64,000 nt of DNA from Echinarachnius parma (GCA_037951105.1 JBAMJV010009743.1:1-64000), one strand, 5' to 3'. Counted from the first letter of the stretch, positions 1 to 12,437 are shown. Notes: a model not told the origin generated them from the sequence alone. Numbers and translations are program-made.

Positions 1-69
1 TTGTACGCCAGCCCTATAGACGACTGAGTCAATTTGATTTTCGGAGATACCCATGCATGAAAGCTAGAG

Positions 70-800
70 TCTCTCCAATGAGCTAGGAGGATCGGGTCGA
101 GAATTCTGACATCAGAAGAGGGGGTGGTACTAATGCGAACAAGAGCAATACAAGATAATACGGATCGGGAGGAGAGCGCCCTCTGGCGGGCTCTAAAGGA
201 TGAGCGCTACAGCGACTTTAATTTCACGAGATGCCATGACAGCAGGGTCCCGCCGATGAGCTGAGAAGACCGAGCCGAGATGACGATAGAAAGTGGTGGA
301 ATCAAAGTCAGTACGAATCACGCAACAAACCGGATAAATACGGGTCGAGGAAGAGCACCCTCCTCTAAAAGATGACGCTTAATCAGCGGCTTTAATATCA
401 CGAGATGCCCATGACAGCTAGGGTCCCGCCGATGAGCTGCGAGGACCGAGCCGAGATGACGATAGGAAGTGGTGGAATCAAAGTCAGTACGAATCACACA
501 ACACACCGGATACATACGGGTTGAGTGAGAGCGCCCTCCTCTAAAAGATGACGCCCCAATGTCTTAATTTCACGAGATGCCCATGACAGCTAGGGTCCCG
601 CCGATGAGCTGAGAAGACCGAGCCGAGATGACGATAAGAAGTGGTGGAATCAAAGTCAGTACGAATCACACAACACACCGGATACATACGGGTTGAGGGA
701 GAGCGCCCTCCTCTAAAAGATGACGCCCCAATGTCTTTAATTTCACGAGATGCCCATGACAGCTAGGTCCGCCGATGAGCTGAGAAGACCGAGCCGAGAT
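70..800. repeat. Tandem copies of the M4-exon end / 3' region (unit about 170-177 bp)
   Basis: A unit running from the post-M4 codons through non-coding 3' sequence is repeated. The landmark GATGAGCTG recurs at about 78, 254, 431, 603 and 773, giving spacings of 176, 177, 172 and 170. The copy at 773 belongs to exon 8 of gene 1; those to its left lie downstream of the gene. Copies lack the M4 helix itself and carry a GTGGTGGAATCAAAGTC linker instead. They look like duplicated, decaying exon ends. Confidence 0.9.
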
Positions 801-3800
801 GACGATGAGGAGAGAGAGACTGATGACGAAGAAAACTCGATCCAAGCAATCAGCCAGGAACTCCATGTCCGTACGGCTCGACTGAAAGAACAGAAGGAAA
901 CACAAAACGTCATCTGTTTACGCAAACAATTAAAGAAGAAAAAAAAACAGTGCATAGCAATCTGAATTTTGCAAACAAACCAATGACAACGACAGATGTT
1001 ATCGTGGCGACAATGTGTGATGTTCGCATAGTACCGAAATACTTGTATTTCCGCCCTGGCTTTATGTTTATGTTTATGAACAGTGCTTAAAAGAATTTAT
1101 GTTTATTAAAAAGATAAGTCAAACAGATAAGTTAATTAAAAGAAAAGTCACTAGTTGAATCTGAAGTCAGCAGGGATCATGAATCCACAACCTGATCATT
1201 TCTGAACAGTAATCGTGACTACTATAATATTATAGTCTTCCGAGATAACGGTTAATCTCGATTCACCTCTATTCAACTCGATCATGTCGATTAAACCAAT
1301 TCAATAATGCTCGCGTTTCAAAATGGCGTGAGATATACATGTATACTTTTCTTTAAACAACGTATTGTTAAGAAAGAAAATATTGATAAACTTTAGTTTA
1401 AATAAAATGTCAATGAAAGAAATTAATGTTTCTTTATAAGAATTCCTATTTAATTGCGTTTGCTTTTTAATATCCTACATGAAATATCCTACATGATGGT
1501 TGTTGTCTATACGAACCTCGGATCCCCGCCATCCTTGCTGGAAGCTGTCTCTTTGCCCGAGTCTGCTCCCCATGCTGCCTTTGTCTTCATCGTACCAGCC
1601 TCGAGCTCGCCACCGTGGTCACCCACCTTTTCGGGTTTCTCGTCGTTTGTGGCGACTTCGGCGACAACTATAACATCTGGACGCAAGAACGAGACGAGTG
1701 ATTACTTTAAGATAAAACAATATAACATGGTGTTGTGTTTTGAGAGATCTACAATATTCTGAACAGTTAACCCGTTGCCTTCAAAATATTGCAATTCACG
1801 TAGAGTGTATACAGGGTCTACCAAGGTCTCGTAGGTAATGTTTAAGTTCAACTCAGTATCATTTACATAAAGCATCGGTGCGTTGGTATGTGCCAAATTT
1901 TCCCCATGAATTAAGCTGAAAACATTTAGCAGATTTGCACATCCTGCTAAAGTGAACGTAATCCTGGTAATTGTGCCGATGACATTGCTAAAGTGTTGTA
2001 GCAAGGGAAATACCTCACGGTTTACATAGAGTGATCCCCCACAGTGGCGGAGTAGGGGGGGGGGGGGGGGGGGGGTTAAACCCCCTAGGGCTGCCAAGTG
2101 AAAATTTATCAGTGACAAAAGTGAAAAAAAGTGAAAACAAAATCACTTACGGGGGTTCAAAATAGCAACAAAAATTCGCCGCTTCGCGGCTCATGGACGA
2201 TGCTCCGAATCGTCATTGGATCAAACCCCCTTAGCCAAAAGCTAGATCGTCATTGGGTCAAACCCCCCCCCCCCCCCTTAGCAAAAAGCTAGATCCGCCC
2301 CTGCCCCAATATTCACCAACCCTCTCCAAATCAGTCCGACCACGCTACGCAACTGAAAGTGAACGTTTTTAGATGTTGTGAGCGAGGACATGGGACGGTG
2401 GTTGATTACTTGCCGTATCAAAATACTTGATGAACAAAAAGGGGTTGGGGGAGACAGGCCCGTAACCAGAATTTTCAAGCGGAAGGGGGGGGGGGGATAT
2501 TCCGTCGGAAACAATATGCGAGGCCGTAGTCAAGACCACTGGTTAAGTTGTGTACGCAGGTGGGGAGGCGTCCGAGACATCTGGTTAAGATGGATGAAAC
2601 AGATAAAAAGTGGACCCGAGAACAACAAAAGTGGACCTTTCTGAATTTGGGGATGCGTATACGCACCCAACGCACCCCCACCCCCTGCATACGGGCATGG
2701 GAAGAGCAGCTGGGGAGGGGTTAGAAGTGTCGTTCGCTGTGATGACCCCTTATTCATATCATTCATATCATTAGGAGCAGCTGAAAACAAGAATAAGAAA
2801 GTGAGACTATTCATTACCTTTCCTACGGCGGCATCGCATTTTCCTCATAAACGTGATGGTCCCAAGGAAATCGTAGATGAACCACCTCGAGTGAGGATTC
2901 TTAACCTCCCACTCCTGGTGGGCGATGTTGGTGGCGACGATGGATAGAGACGTGATGATCACGAGGACGATCAGGGAGGACGCGCTGTAGATGACGATGA
3001 GGGGCTCCTGACCCGGCACCGACGTCCGCGGCATGATGTCGGCGATGACGATTTGGAAGACCGTCTGACCGAGGACGAGGGCGAGGCAGGCTGATACACG
3101 CTCGCCACCTAGAAGAACATGAAGAAAAGGGTCATATATTATTATTTTTTTATTAAGACCTAAATCTTCATTTGATGTTTTTAACAAAATCCATGACTGT
3201 TGTTATCATAAATAATCCCGCAAAAATTAATACAAATCATACTCGACGATGGATTCTTTATTTGGAAGTAGGCTCTTTAAAATGATTTCATGTTGAGCAT
3301 AATTATACCTTTTGGCTGAACGAAAAACGACATCTGAGCAAGAATGAAAAAAGGGCTATGGTTAGACAGTGGCGTAGCGTGGTCGGACTGATTTTGGGGC
3401 ACGCAATATAATTTATTATGGGGGGGGGGGGGGGCACACCTTATGTATTTCGTTGTTTTTCAAAAAAAATGTCTTCTTATGTTTCCTATTGTTTTTTCTC
3501 CAAATAATGGGGGGGGGGGGGGGGGGGCACGTGCCCCCGTCGCTACGCCACTGGGGTTAGGGTAAGTGTTAGTGGTATATCTGTTGAGCATACCTTTAAG
3601 CGGAACGAAGTACGACATCTGCGCGAGCACGTTGAGGGCGACGAGCGGCGACATCACGTTGCGGAGGTAAAAGTCTGGAAGACGGGCCAGCGATATGCTG
3701 ATGTCCAGGAAGTTGTACGCGCGGTCCAGTCCGGGAGCGCTGACGGAATACGAGCTACCGGTAATGTTGGTGATGTCCCACTGTTGGTTCTGGTTACTGA

Positions 3801-6800
3801 AGATGACCATGAAGCCGGGAACGAAGACGAACAGCCCGTCGTGGTGACCGGGTACGATGATGGAGATCGTGCAGAGGTGAGAATCGTAGGGGAAGTCGGG
3901 CAGCGTGATCGGGCAGGTGGTCGCATGAAGGAATGGCGACTCGACGATTGTTGTACCGTCTGCCGCCAGCAGCGCGGCCGCCGCGTTGGGGTTGACGGGC
4001 CGCTCTGGTGTGCCTGAACCGACCCTACACAATACAATGAAATAATTAATGACAATAAACAGTTGAACGCAGGTCGTTACTCTTCAAGAATTAAAAGGTA
4101 CCAAATAATCGTCAACACGTGCATTTTTCTACAAATTGAATCTATAACTTGATCAGGACGGTTCACGTTTGCAGAAAGTGTTGCAATCGATTGTAATTTA
4201 AGATACAATTAATTGCAAGTCAGAACATGTGACTTAATGCGCGAATCTGATTGGTTCAAATGTGCATGTTTGCTGAGTTGCATCGATTGTTATTCACTGT
4301 GGAAAATAGCCAAGATTTTTTCGATACAGAACATGAACTCTTTACAATAGATTATCAATGTTTTCTGTTATTAAAACAAAGTAACATTTCTAAAAAAATA
4401 CAAGTTTTTGTTCTTTGTACTTTTCTCTATTTTTTCTCAGCGCTTAGAAAAATAATAAATGTTGTATATTATTGTATCATTATAACAAATGGCTTACCAT
4501 AATTTTTCGTTTCGTTGTAAAACACACTCAAAAGTGTGGGATTCAAGTCTTATTGACTTAGATGTTTGGAACTTTGAGTGATGGTGACCTTGAAAACTAT
4601 TCCAAGCGGAGTGAATGTAAACTACCAAGGTGAAAGCTTGCGTATTTTATGTGATGACTTGTGATAGGAACACCGCATGTTACGCGACAACAAGACAACT
4701 TTAAAGGGATATAGTAACTTTGTTGACAAGTACAAAAAAGTGATGAGTGATTAATAAAATGTGTAATGGTGTGATCTGACATGTCCACAAACATGACAAA
4801 GTATTGTGTGAAAATTTCACGTTAATTGAATGTTTTCGGCCGAGAAATGAGCAAAATTGCAAGGTATTATTCACTAACTCATTGCACTTACTTTATACAC
4901 GGCCAATTTTAAATACCTTTTGAACCAAATGCAAAATTTGAAAAACTAAAACCTGTCCCGTGCTTTTATTGTTAATATGATATAATAAGGTATGAGAGAA
5001 CCACTAGATTTCCAAGCTAGTTTTTGAGGATTTTGACAATGTTACTAGATCCCTTTAATACGTGTGGTTTGCGGTTGCACCATGTATAAGGAGAGGATTG
5101 GTTAGTCCTGAGAAGGACTGTTGGTATTCTTTCTAGGATAGTCCTAAAAAGGACTGTGGAAGTCCTAGAAAGGACTGTTGGTAGTCTTGGAAAGGACTGT
5201 TGGTATTCTTTCTGAGCTTGTAGTTCTGATAAGAACTACAGCGCCGGTATAGTTATTGTAAGGAGAGGGTTGGTGGTAGGAGGGGCTCGACGTTTCGAAC
5301 AGGTTGACTGTCCGTCGTCAGATTAAAGATGTTTAACTTACATGTTTTGCACTATGATTGGAGGTGACCAGACTGACGCCATTGGTACTACTATCTGAGA
5401 TATGTTCCCGTAGTCTCGGGGGTTCCATGCCAGACGAGTGTCCCTCCATGTCTGAACAAAACGAATCAAATTAATAATACAAAATAATATACTCCATTTA
5501 TATATCGCCTGATATGATTGATAGCCTACTCATCTCAAAGCGTTTACTTTATTTATCCCGGGGGGTGTTTCACAAAGATCATACGTTGAACTTAAAGGGG
5601 TAGTTTAGTTTTGGTAAGGCTGAACTTTAGTAGCCAAAACCTGCACAGTAACATTATAAACTAATAGTTATAACTCCACCATGCTCGAAAGGTATACAAA
5701 ATTTCAAACGACTAAGTAAACAGCCTGTTATCATTCAAAAAGAGCCATTTAAACACAAGAGGGCGCTTTTTAAAAAGGCATTGGTTTCAAGTATTTTTCA
5801 TACAAAATTATGCATGTGATGTTTTATTGACATAATGATTAAATAGCGAGATCATCAACAGCTATTTAAGCAACGCTTTTGAAAAATTTTGAAAAAGTGC
5901 AAGCATTTTTTTTATTTTTTTCTAAAAATCATCTAATTATTTGGGCCCCAAATAATTATAAGATCAGATATATTTATTGATATTTCAGTCGTTTCTGGGT
6001 CGATTTTGACCAAATAAAGTTTATTCTGCCATTAAAATTGCATGTTCTTTCAAATTCGACACTCAGTTTTTCATTACCTCACAAAAAATTGTGATGTGCA
6101 GCGCCCTCTCTACCAAAACTAAACTACCCCTTTAACTCTATGTTGGACTTAACCAATGTTAACTATTATGGAAAGCCATTTGTAGCCTTGGAATCATTAT
6201 CCAAAAGCAAAAAGCAAGAATGTTAGACTTTTTATAGATGTTGCATCAAGAACATGAAATCTCCTTGATAATTGAACATATTAATGATTTGAATTAACAT
6301 TTTATGCCTTTGAAAAGGGACTTTTACAACAATTTTCAAAGAAACTTGTGGCTTTCAAAGTCCAACTAAGAGTTAAGTTCAACTTAGGATCTATGTGAAA
6401 TACCCCCGGTCATCGGACACACACTCTCAATTAATCCGCAGGTGAACTGCACGTTCTGCTCCCTTGGAAGGAATGCATTCTGGCGACTAACCCCCCCCCC
6501 CCCCCCCCACCCCCACCACCCCCCCCCCCCCAAAAAAAATAGTAATAATTATTAAAATAATAATAAAAAATAAATAATAAAATAAAAGCTGTACTTACCA
6601 TAGTTAGATAGGAGACTCCTCTGAGGATTTGGTTTCGTTCATCCTAAATAGGAAAGGTTAGCAAATGAGAACAACGTATGGACATTATTATAATTGGGAA
6701 AATAAGAATTTCATCTTGCTTTCACTTCATTTTCATAAGTTATCATTTTTCATTTATACTATGTTATTTAATTCATATGCACTTATTTTCATTTAATCTC

Positions 6801-8868
6801 ATTTAAAATCCAAATCATGATATATAATTTTTTTTTACAAAACTTTTACAAAAGTGAATTACATATCATATATATAGTCCATGCATGCAGCCTATAACTA
6901 AATTTAGTAATTTATTCAAAAACTTGGGTAGAGAATAACATGCAAATGCGAGTAAAGGGAAACTTTCAAAAGGAACATAACTTGTAATCTAGTGGCAAAG
7001 TCCCAATATGATTTACAACGAAGTGGTATGTATTATTGACGGTCTGTGGAACCAGATTGGAACAACCGCCGGGACAGATATGGATTTGTATGTATAATGT
7101 ACATGATGTATAATCAATATACATTTACGTGGGCGGGGAGGGGAGGGGTGAGGAGGAAGAAGAGAATGAGAAGGAGGAGGGGAGGAGGAAGAATATGAGG
7201 AGGAGAAGGAGGAGGGGGAGAAGGAGGTGAAGATAATGGAGGAGGAGGAGGTGGTGGAGAAGAGGAGGTGGTGGTGGAGGATAAGGGGAGGAGGGGATGA
7301 GGAGGAGGAGGAGGAAGGGAAGGAAGAGGAGGATGAAGAGAAGTAGAAGGATGCGTACTAGAAGAATGAGGAGGAGGAGTCTGGATGGGGAAGGAGGGGG
7401 AAGGAGGAGGAGGAGGAGGAGGAGGAGGAGGAGAGGAAGAAGGAGAAGGATGAGAACAAGTTGGAGGAAGGGAGGTGGGTGTAGTGAGAGGAGTAGGAAG
7501 ACGAGGAGGAGGAGAAGAAGAGGGAGGAGGATGGGGAAGAGGAGAATAAAAGAGAGGAGAAGGACTTGGATGAGAAGGAGGAGGAGGCGAAGAACGATGA
7601 GAGGGAGGTGGAGTATGAGGAGAAGAAGGTGAAGGTGCGGTGTGGTGAGGGGAGGAGTGGAGGAGGAGGAAGAGGGAGAGGAGGAGGAGGAGTAGGATGA
7701 AGAGGAGGGACGGAGGAGGAATTGGAGAAGCGAAATAGGAGTAGGAGGGAGAGTAAGAGGTGGATGAGAGGAGGGGAGGTGGGTAGTGATGAGGGGAGGA
7801 GGAGTTCAAGGTGGAGGACAGGGAGTGAGGAGGAGAGATGGGCAGGTGGGGAGGAGTCTGTGGAGGATTGGGTAGAGGAGCATGATGAAGATGAGGTCAT
7901 GAGGTAGAGGAGGAGGGGAGGAGGGGAGGCCGAGTATGGGATGAGGATGGGAAGGAAGAGGAGGCGAAGGAGGAGGTAGAGGAGGGCAGGAGGGGAAGGG
8001 GAAACAACCTACCAATTCCAGAATGTTGAGAAGATAGAATTGCGTGGTGACTTCCAGGGGACCCACATCTCTCGGCGGCATCTGCCTGGTATCATATCCG
8101 GTATCGAGTAGATCGCTGATTAGCAAGCCCTCGTAGGACGAATTCTGACCTGTGCCATGTAAGACGTAGAAAGGTATAACATTACTTAGTGATTTGTAGC
8201 ATAGTATTTCCATAGATAATTGGATAAGTCAGGGAATATTTTACTGTTCTTTTGTTATTTTGAATAGAATTTCCATATTAGATGATTGGAAGAAGCAGGG
8301 GATGATTTTTATTTCGAAGTGTTTGTGCTCGTGCGACTCTTCCTCTCATAGGCATTTAACTGCACTGCAAAAACAGAACTTAACAATACATTTCAGCCAG
8401 TATTCATTGGTTAACTAGCCAAATGACCTACAAACTGATTCGCATTATATAATATTCTATATTTCTGTATAACATCAACTAACATTAGCTAGTAATATGA
8501 GAACAAGAACATATATTAAAAACAAGCCGCGGTTTATGCTTTCACCATAATATTCACATGTTTTTGTTTACTTTACAATAACCGCATTTTCAAGTTTCGC
8601 AATTAAGCATTAGATTATCATTAACCGATCTTTTGACAAAAGTAGCACAATAAAAATAAATAATACATTAGAAGTAGCAAGTAGTAGTAGTAGATGTGGT
8701 GGTGGTAGTAGTAGTAGCAGTAGAAGTTAGCTGTAGTAGATAGTATTCTTCTTCATCAATAAGATCATAACAAGTGGTTGACTTACCGGAAACAACCCGA
8801 TCTGAGAAGATGACGACGATTAGGCACCAAAGCACCTTCAAACATTTCACAAGCGGAAAGAAATTCAT
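666..8868 (-). CDS. Cys-loop ligand-gated channel subunit, gene 1 (altered C-terminus)
   Basis: Eight coding exons on the minus strand: 8787-8868, 8013-8149, 6599-6643, 5342-5451, 3594-4024, 2818-3108, 1513-1676 and 666-881. All introns are GT-AG with matching phases, giving 491 codons plus stop. Residues 1-27 form a signal peptide. DERNQ (74-78) is on a 45-bp exon typical of nicotinic receptor genes. C162 and C176 enclose 13 residues containing FPYD, the Cys-loop signature. M1 is about 245-268 (P251), M2 about 272-293 after GGER, M3 about 304-331, and M4 about 435-450. Glu271 before M2 suggests cation selectivity. There is no vicinal Cys pair, so it is a non-alpha type. The last exon has lost 2 bases near 766, so residues after 458 are out of frame relative to genes 2 and 3 and read through tandem repeats to a stop at 666. 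Exon 7 is in frame only with donor GTATAG. It may be functional or starting to decay. The ligand cannot be told from the sequence. Confidence 0.85.
2036..2300. other. Intron 6 of gene 1: poly(G)/poly(C) stretches
   Basis: The intron 1677-2817 holds G runs near 2055-2074, C runs near 2267-2277 and G-rich DNA near 2484-2495. The surrounding sequence resembles a decayed repeat (AAACCCCC / GATCGTCATTGG repeated at about 2205 and 2248). No coding potential is seen beyond translated homopolymers. Confidence 0.5.
4150..4260. mobile_element. Degenerate MITE in intron 4 of gene 1
   Basis: Contains GCAGAAAGTGTTGCAATCG and, 80-90 bp on, GAATCTGATTGGTTCAAA followed by GCATCGATTGTTATTC. This is the same layout as the clean inverted-repeat element at 34345-34514 in unit 2. 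A matching copy sits at about 45940-46090 in unit 3, where the exon 5 deletion ends exactly at its edge. Confidence 0.5.
4705..5054. mobile_element. TTAA-flanked MITE, family II
   Basis: Ends AGGGATATAGTAACTTTG and CAATGTTACTAGATCCCT are inverted, and TTAA flanks both sides (4701-4704, 5055-5058). The 350-bp interior has no reading frame. The target site suggests piggyBac- or Kolobok-type mobilisation (inference). The paralogous copy is at 46539-46816. Confidence 0.8.
5090..5245. repeat. Short tandem repeat around AGTCCT..AGGACTGT
   Basis: Five or so imperfect units contain AGTCCT(A/G)(A/G)AAAGGACTG followed by TTGGTA. Each unit is itself an inverted repeat (AGTCCT / AGGACT). It lies in intron 4 of gene 1, next to exon 4, and is missing from unit 3. 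Confidence 0.8.
5596..6131. mobile_element. TTAA-flanked MITE, family I, in intron 3 of gene 1
   Basis: The element is 536 bp with inverted ends AGGGGTAGTTTAGTTTTGG and CAAAACTAAACTACCCCT, flanked by TTAA at 5592-5595 and 6132-6135. The matching place in unit 3 reads GAACTTAACTCTAAGTT without an insert, so the empty site is known. It has no coding capacity. Confidence 0.92.
6488..6590. repeat. C/A-rich and AAT low-complexity tract next to exon 3
   Basis: A C run of about 40 bases with a few A interruptions, then an A run, then AATAAT-type DNA, ending just before the exon 3 donor at 6593. On the coding strand this puts a T-rich then G-rich stretch directly downstream of the donor. Confidence 0.8.
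7120..8000. repeat. Purine-only (GGA)n-type tract in intron 2 of gene 1
   Basis: About 870 bases of almost pure A/G on the plus strand (GAGGA, GGAGGA, GAAGAG), so the transcribed RNA is a C/U-rich tract. It fills most of intron 2 up to the exon 2 donor. Long frames translate to Pro/Ser-rich or Arg/Glu-rich peptides on every frame, which is expected from low complexity and is not a gene. Confidence 0.95.
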
Positions 8869-9110
8869 GATTCGACAAAATTATCGGTATGACTCGCTTC
8901 CCTTCAGGACCACTTCGTATCTGATAAAACTAGCTGGTTGATCTTGATGTTTATATATTCAGAGTCAACACATTCGGAAGTATAAATGGTTGTATCTTAT
9001 GCTTGTTTGCTGACACCAACTTGCATTCGCTTCTGATTTTCGCGATGATGTAACGTAAATCTCATTAGGTATTCCGGAGACCCCCACTCGAACTCTACAA
9101 ACAAAGTTAG
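8869..9110 (-). promoter_or_regulatory. Conserved 5' flank of gene 1, putative promoter
   Basis: The sequence upstream of exon 1 is shared by all three units. 8950-9110 resembles 50215-50395 (unit 3) and 40330-40505 (unit 2), including TATAAATGGTTG, GACACCAACTTGC and GATTTTCGC. Conservation in the diverged unit 2, where it lies about 560 bp further upstream, supports a regulatory role. No start site can be placed. Confidence 0.4.
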
Positions 9111-9584
9111 TTGCGCTCTTGTTTATTATGCAAGCCCTGAGGCGTAGTTAGGGGGGCATATAGCCCGGGGCAGGGTAGCCCTATCAACCCCTAAGGGGGT
9201 ATTTTTAACCCCCTTCGTTTTACCCCGCCTCTCGTTGACATGGTACTTTATTTAGCGACAGGATTCAAGGGTGTATATTATATAGACACGTAATCGCGTT
9301 TTAGTAAAAGTTATGGTTATTTGGTGAAGGTTAATATTTAGGGCTTGTGATAAAGTGTTAGGGTTGTGTAGAAGTTAAGAAACCTTGAGTTTCCTCAATG
9401 AATGCAAGTTAATAGAGGATGAGATTCAGTAATTGTCGCCAAATCGAATGATATAGAAACCCTGGTACCAGGGTTAAAAAAGATGTTAATACAAATAATT
9501 ATATCAGGTGTTTCATGTCAGTCTTGTCTATAGGCCCTTTTATATCCCTTCTTAACAGGAGAACCTTCCCCCCTAAAAAAAAAA

Positions 9585-9835
9585 AAAAATGAAATAAATA
9601 AAATAAATAAAATAAATAAAATAAATAAAATAAATAAAATAAATAAATAAATAAAATAAATAAATAAATAAATAAATAAATAAAATAAAATAAAATAAAA
9701 TAAATAAATAAATTAAATTAAATTGAATTAAACAAATAATATAAAAATGAAACTAAAATATAAAAATAAAAATGAACATAAATACAAATGCGAAAATAAT
9801 AAATTAATAAATAGATATAAATAAACAAAATTAAA
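9585..9835. repeat. (AAATA)n / (AAAT)n microsatellite
   Basis: Begins with an A run at 9568 and continues as AAATA/AATAA repeats for about 140 bp, decaying into A/T-rich sequence. Unit 3 has almost none of it (near 50725-50830), so it expanded in unit 1 or collapsed in unit 3. Confidence 0.95.
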
Positions 9836-10063
9836 TCCCCCACATGTGGGGTTTCTCTTGCTACACCCCACCACTTACATGCTTGGATCATATAAGATGA
9901 ATTCTTGTGCGGTAATTAAGATCGCATCAGCAAATAGTATCTGCTTTATTATTGATTATGAATATTCTGCGTTGCATGTCATCTCACCTTGTATCGCAGT
10001 GTCATTCATACTTCAGAGACGGTCACACGGTATTACAGTGCATTGTGGGAGTCAATTAATTAA

Positions 10064-10448
10064 AGGGACTTACATGTAGTAACATTGTCCAAATCCTAAA
10101 AACTTACTTTAAACTCGAGTGGACGGTTCTCTCATACCTTGTCATAATATTCATTAAAGGACGGGACAGGTTTCAGATTTTCAAATTTATATTTCGTTCA
10201 AAAATATTTACTATTGAAGTCTATATTCAGATGTTAAACTGTCTTCGGAATAATTTAAGCCGTGTACAAGGTAAGTGTAACGAGTTAGTGAATATAATTT
10301 TGCATTTTTGCTCATTACTCGGCCATATAACGTCCATTTTACATGAAATTTTCACACAATACTATGTGGACATATCAGATAACAACGAAATACATTTTAT
10401 TAACCACACATCACTTTTTGCCCTTGTCAACAAAGTTAATATATCCCT
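10064..10448. mobile_element. TTAA-flanked MITE, family II
   Basis: Starts AGGGACTTAC after TTAA (10060-10063) and ends AAAGTTAATATATCCCT before TTAA. The paralog at 51624-51968 shares the site, so the insertion predates the unit 1/3 duplication. No coding frame of note. Confidence 0.75.
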
Positions 10449-11334
10449 TTAAGTCACACGGTATGACAGTGCATTTGTGGGAGTCAACTAATCAATGGAG
10501 AGGAGGTTGGGAGTTTTTCTAAAGCAATTTCTTTCACATGAATATATTGCTGGAGGCTATTCGCAAGTTGTATCCAGATGGCCCCTTCCAAGAAAGGCTG
10601 CCATAAATACGACAATACTTGATTATTGTGTAATCTCAGGAAACGTACGATTGTCACAAACAATAACCTTCTGTTGACTCCTATGATCTACACAAAGATT
10701 AACAAACAAGCAATAAAATAAGTCACATTCCAATAACCCCCTTTTCAAAAATTCTCAGTGAAGATTGCAACATAGCATTTAAAGGCCCCATGCGCGTTTG
10801 TAATGTAATCTAAAAAGTATTTTAAGTTGTTTAATTAATAGATAAAATGAAATCATAAATACATGTTCTTTATATTGCATTTCCACAGTCACTGCAGTTA
10901 AAGTATACTCTTTTCTGCTATGTGACTGCTAAAATTGTTTTTAATATGTGAGTTTCTATTGTTTTGATAAAATGAAGATGGATAGCTGATTACAAAATAT
11001 GACACAGGGGTGTGATAGCCTTGTACATAGAATACAAACCTTGGATGCCGCGCTTTAAATAGCCCTACAAGAAGACGATATCACGATAGCAGAGATTGCC
11101 GATGGCAACAATCGATATCGATTGCTCGTTTGTAGCAGAGGTGACTTGTATCAAGGAGGTACTATCGATAGTACCTCATTGCTTGTATCAAGCTGTATTA
11201 AGGTCATTTGTACGTGTGTCTGATCAACAATGCCGCCCAATAATTGTTGGATTTGATTGATTGATTTCGTTCATAGATCCCGTTGCATAAGGGAACCTGG
11301 TGTACATTACTATAGGTTAAAGGAAGTGGGTCCT

Positions 11335-11640
11335 GGTTTGGGGGGGGGGGGGGGGGGGGGAGCGTGTCCGTAGCCAAATTTTTTTTTTGAAACAGGGGTC
11401 TAAAGAGCGGCTATGTTTAGGAGCGGTTTAAAAAAAAATGAAAATGAGACCCTTAGTATACCGGGCTTTTTTTGATGAAAATGAGACCTTTAGGAGCGGC
11501 GATCCGCCTATTTTGATGAAAATGAGAACTTATAGGAGCGGCGATCGGCCTATTTTGATGAAAATGCCGGATCGGCACTGAAAGAAGAGGGTCTTTGTAG
11601 CGGCACGTACCCGTATTGCCTATATACACGAGAACCCCCG
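11335..11640. repeat. Tandem units with GAAAATGAGACC..TAGGAGCGG
   Basis: After a G run at 11340-11360, about four imperfect 45-60-bp units contain TTTTGATGAAAATGAGA, TAGGAGCGG and CGGCCTATT. Unit 3 has the same array at 52810-53110 with different unit spacing and one extra copy. Confidence 0.75.
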
Positions 11641-11899
11641 TGGGTTAAATATCATTTTTTAAATGTTAAAATTATCCAAAATGTTCGTCGTCAACCTGTT
11701 GTGAACCCGTCGTTGGTCCAATGTGATCAGGGCTTTTACCAAACAACTTTCTATCTGACAATATTACCTATAATATACATTGTCTAAAGCATGCAGTCTG
11801 AAGTGAAACTGATATAAATGGTCATCTACGGAATTATCAATGTTTCGGGGACAGGCTTGGCGATTCTCCATGACACCCCTGGCAGTGGCTTTAACTTAA

Positions 11900-12437
11900 A
11901 GGACAATGAAATCCAGAACAAATTGTTTTATGCTCTATAAGACACTAAATAGGATGAATAGTCCCTGAAAATGTTAGCACAATCGGTCAAGAAATAAGAA
12001 AACTATGGCTCTTTGAAAAGAGCCATTTATTTCAACGAGTGACTAAAATTGGCAACGCACTCTGGCAAAGTTCTGGACTACTCCCCATACATTTTGTACA
12101 CTAAATTTAAATTTTGTTCAATTTTCTCAATTTTTTTGTTTACCCTTCGTTTGAGTTCAACATATGTTTTGTAGAATGCATTTATAAACAACATATCATG
12201 AGTTGGGGGAATGGAAAAGTGTGACTATGTAGAAAACTGTAAAAACATATGGGGAGTCCACACACTTATCATAGTGCGTTGCCAATTTGAGTTCCCCATA
12301 GGAATAAATGGACATCTTCAAAGAGCCATATATAGTTTTCTTGTTTCTTGCCCGATTATGCTCTAACTTTCAGAAATTATTCCTCCTAATCTCTTCAAGT
12401 CTGTGAAAGCGACATTTTGCTTGGGTTTCATTGTCCT
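11900..12437. mobile_element. TTAA-flanked MITE, family III
   Basis: Inverted ends AGGACAATGAAATCC and GGTTTCATTGTCCT, TTAA on both sides, 538 bp. The interior carries inverted AAGAGCCAT motifs, so the whole element can fold back. The paralog is 53387-53878. Confidence 0.85.

Noticed and set aside
7114-8213. Long minus-strand frames rich in Pro/Ser (and Arg-rich on plus)
   Set aside because: They are translations of the purine microsatellite; all frames stay open because the tract has few stop codons. Only the last part at 8013-8149 is a real exon.
9846-10677. Small plus-strand frames upstream of gene 1
   Set aside because: They span family II MITE and flanking repeat sequence and are not conserved in unit 3.
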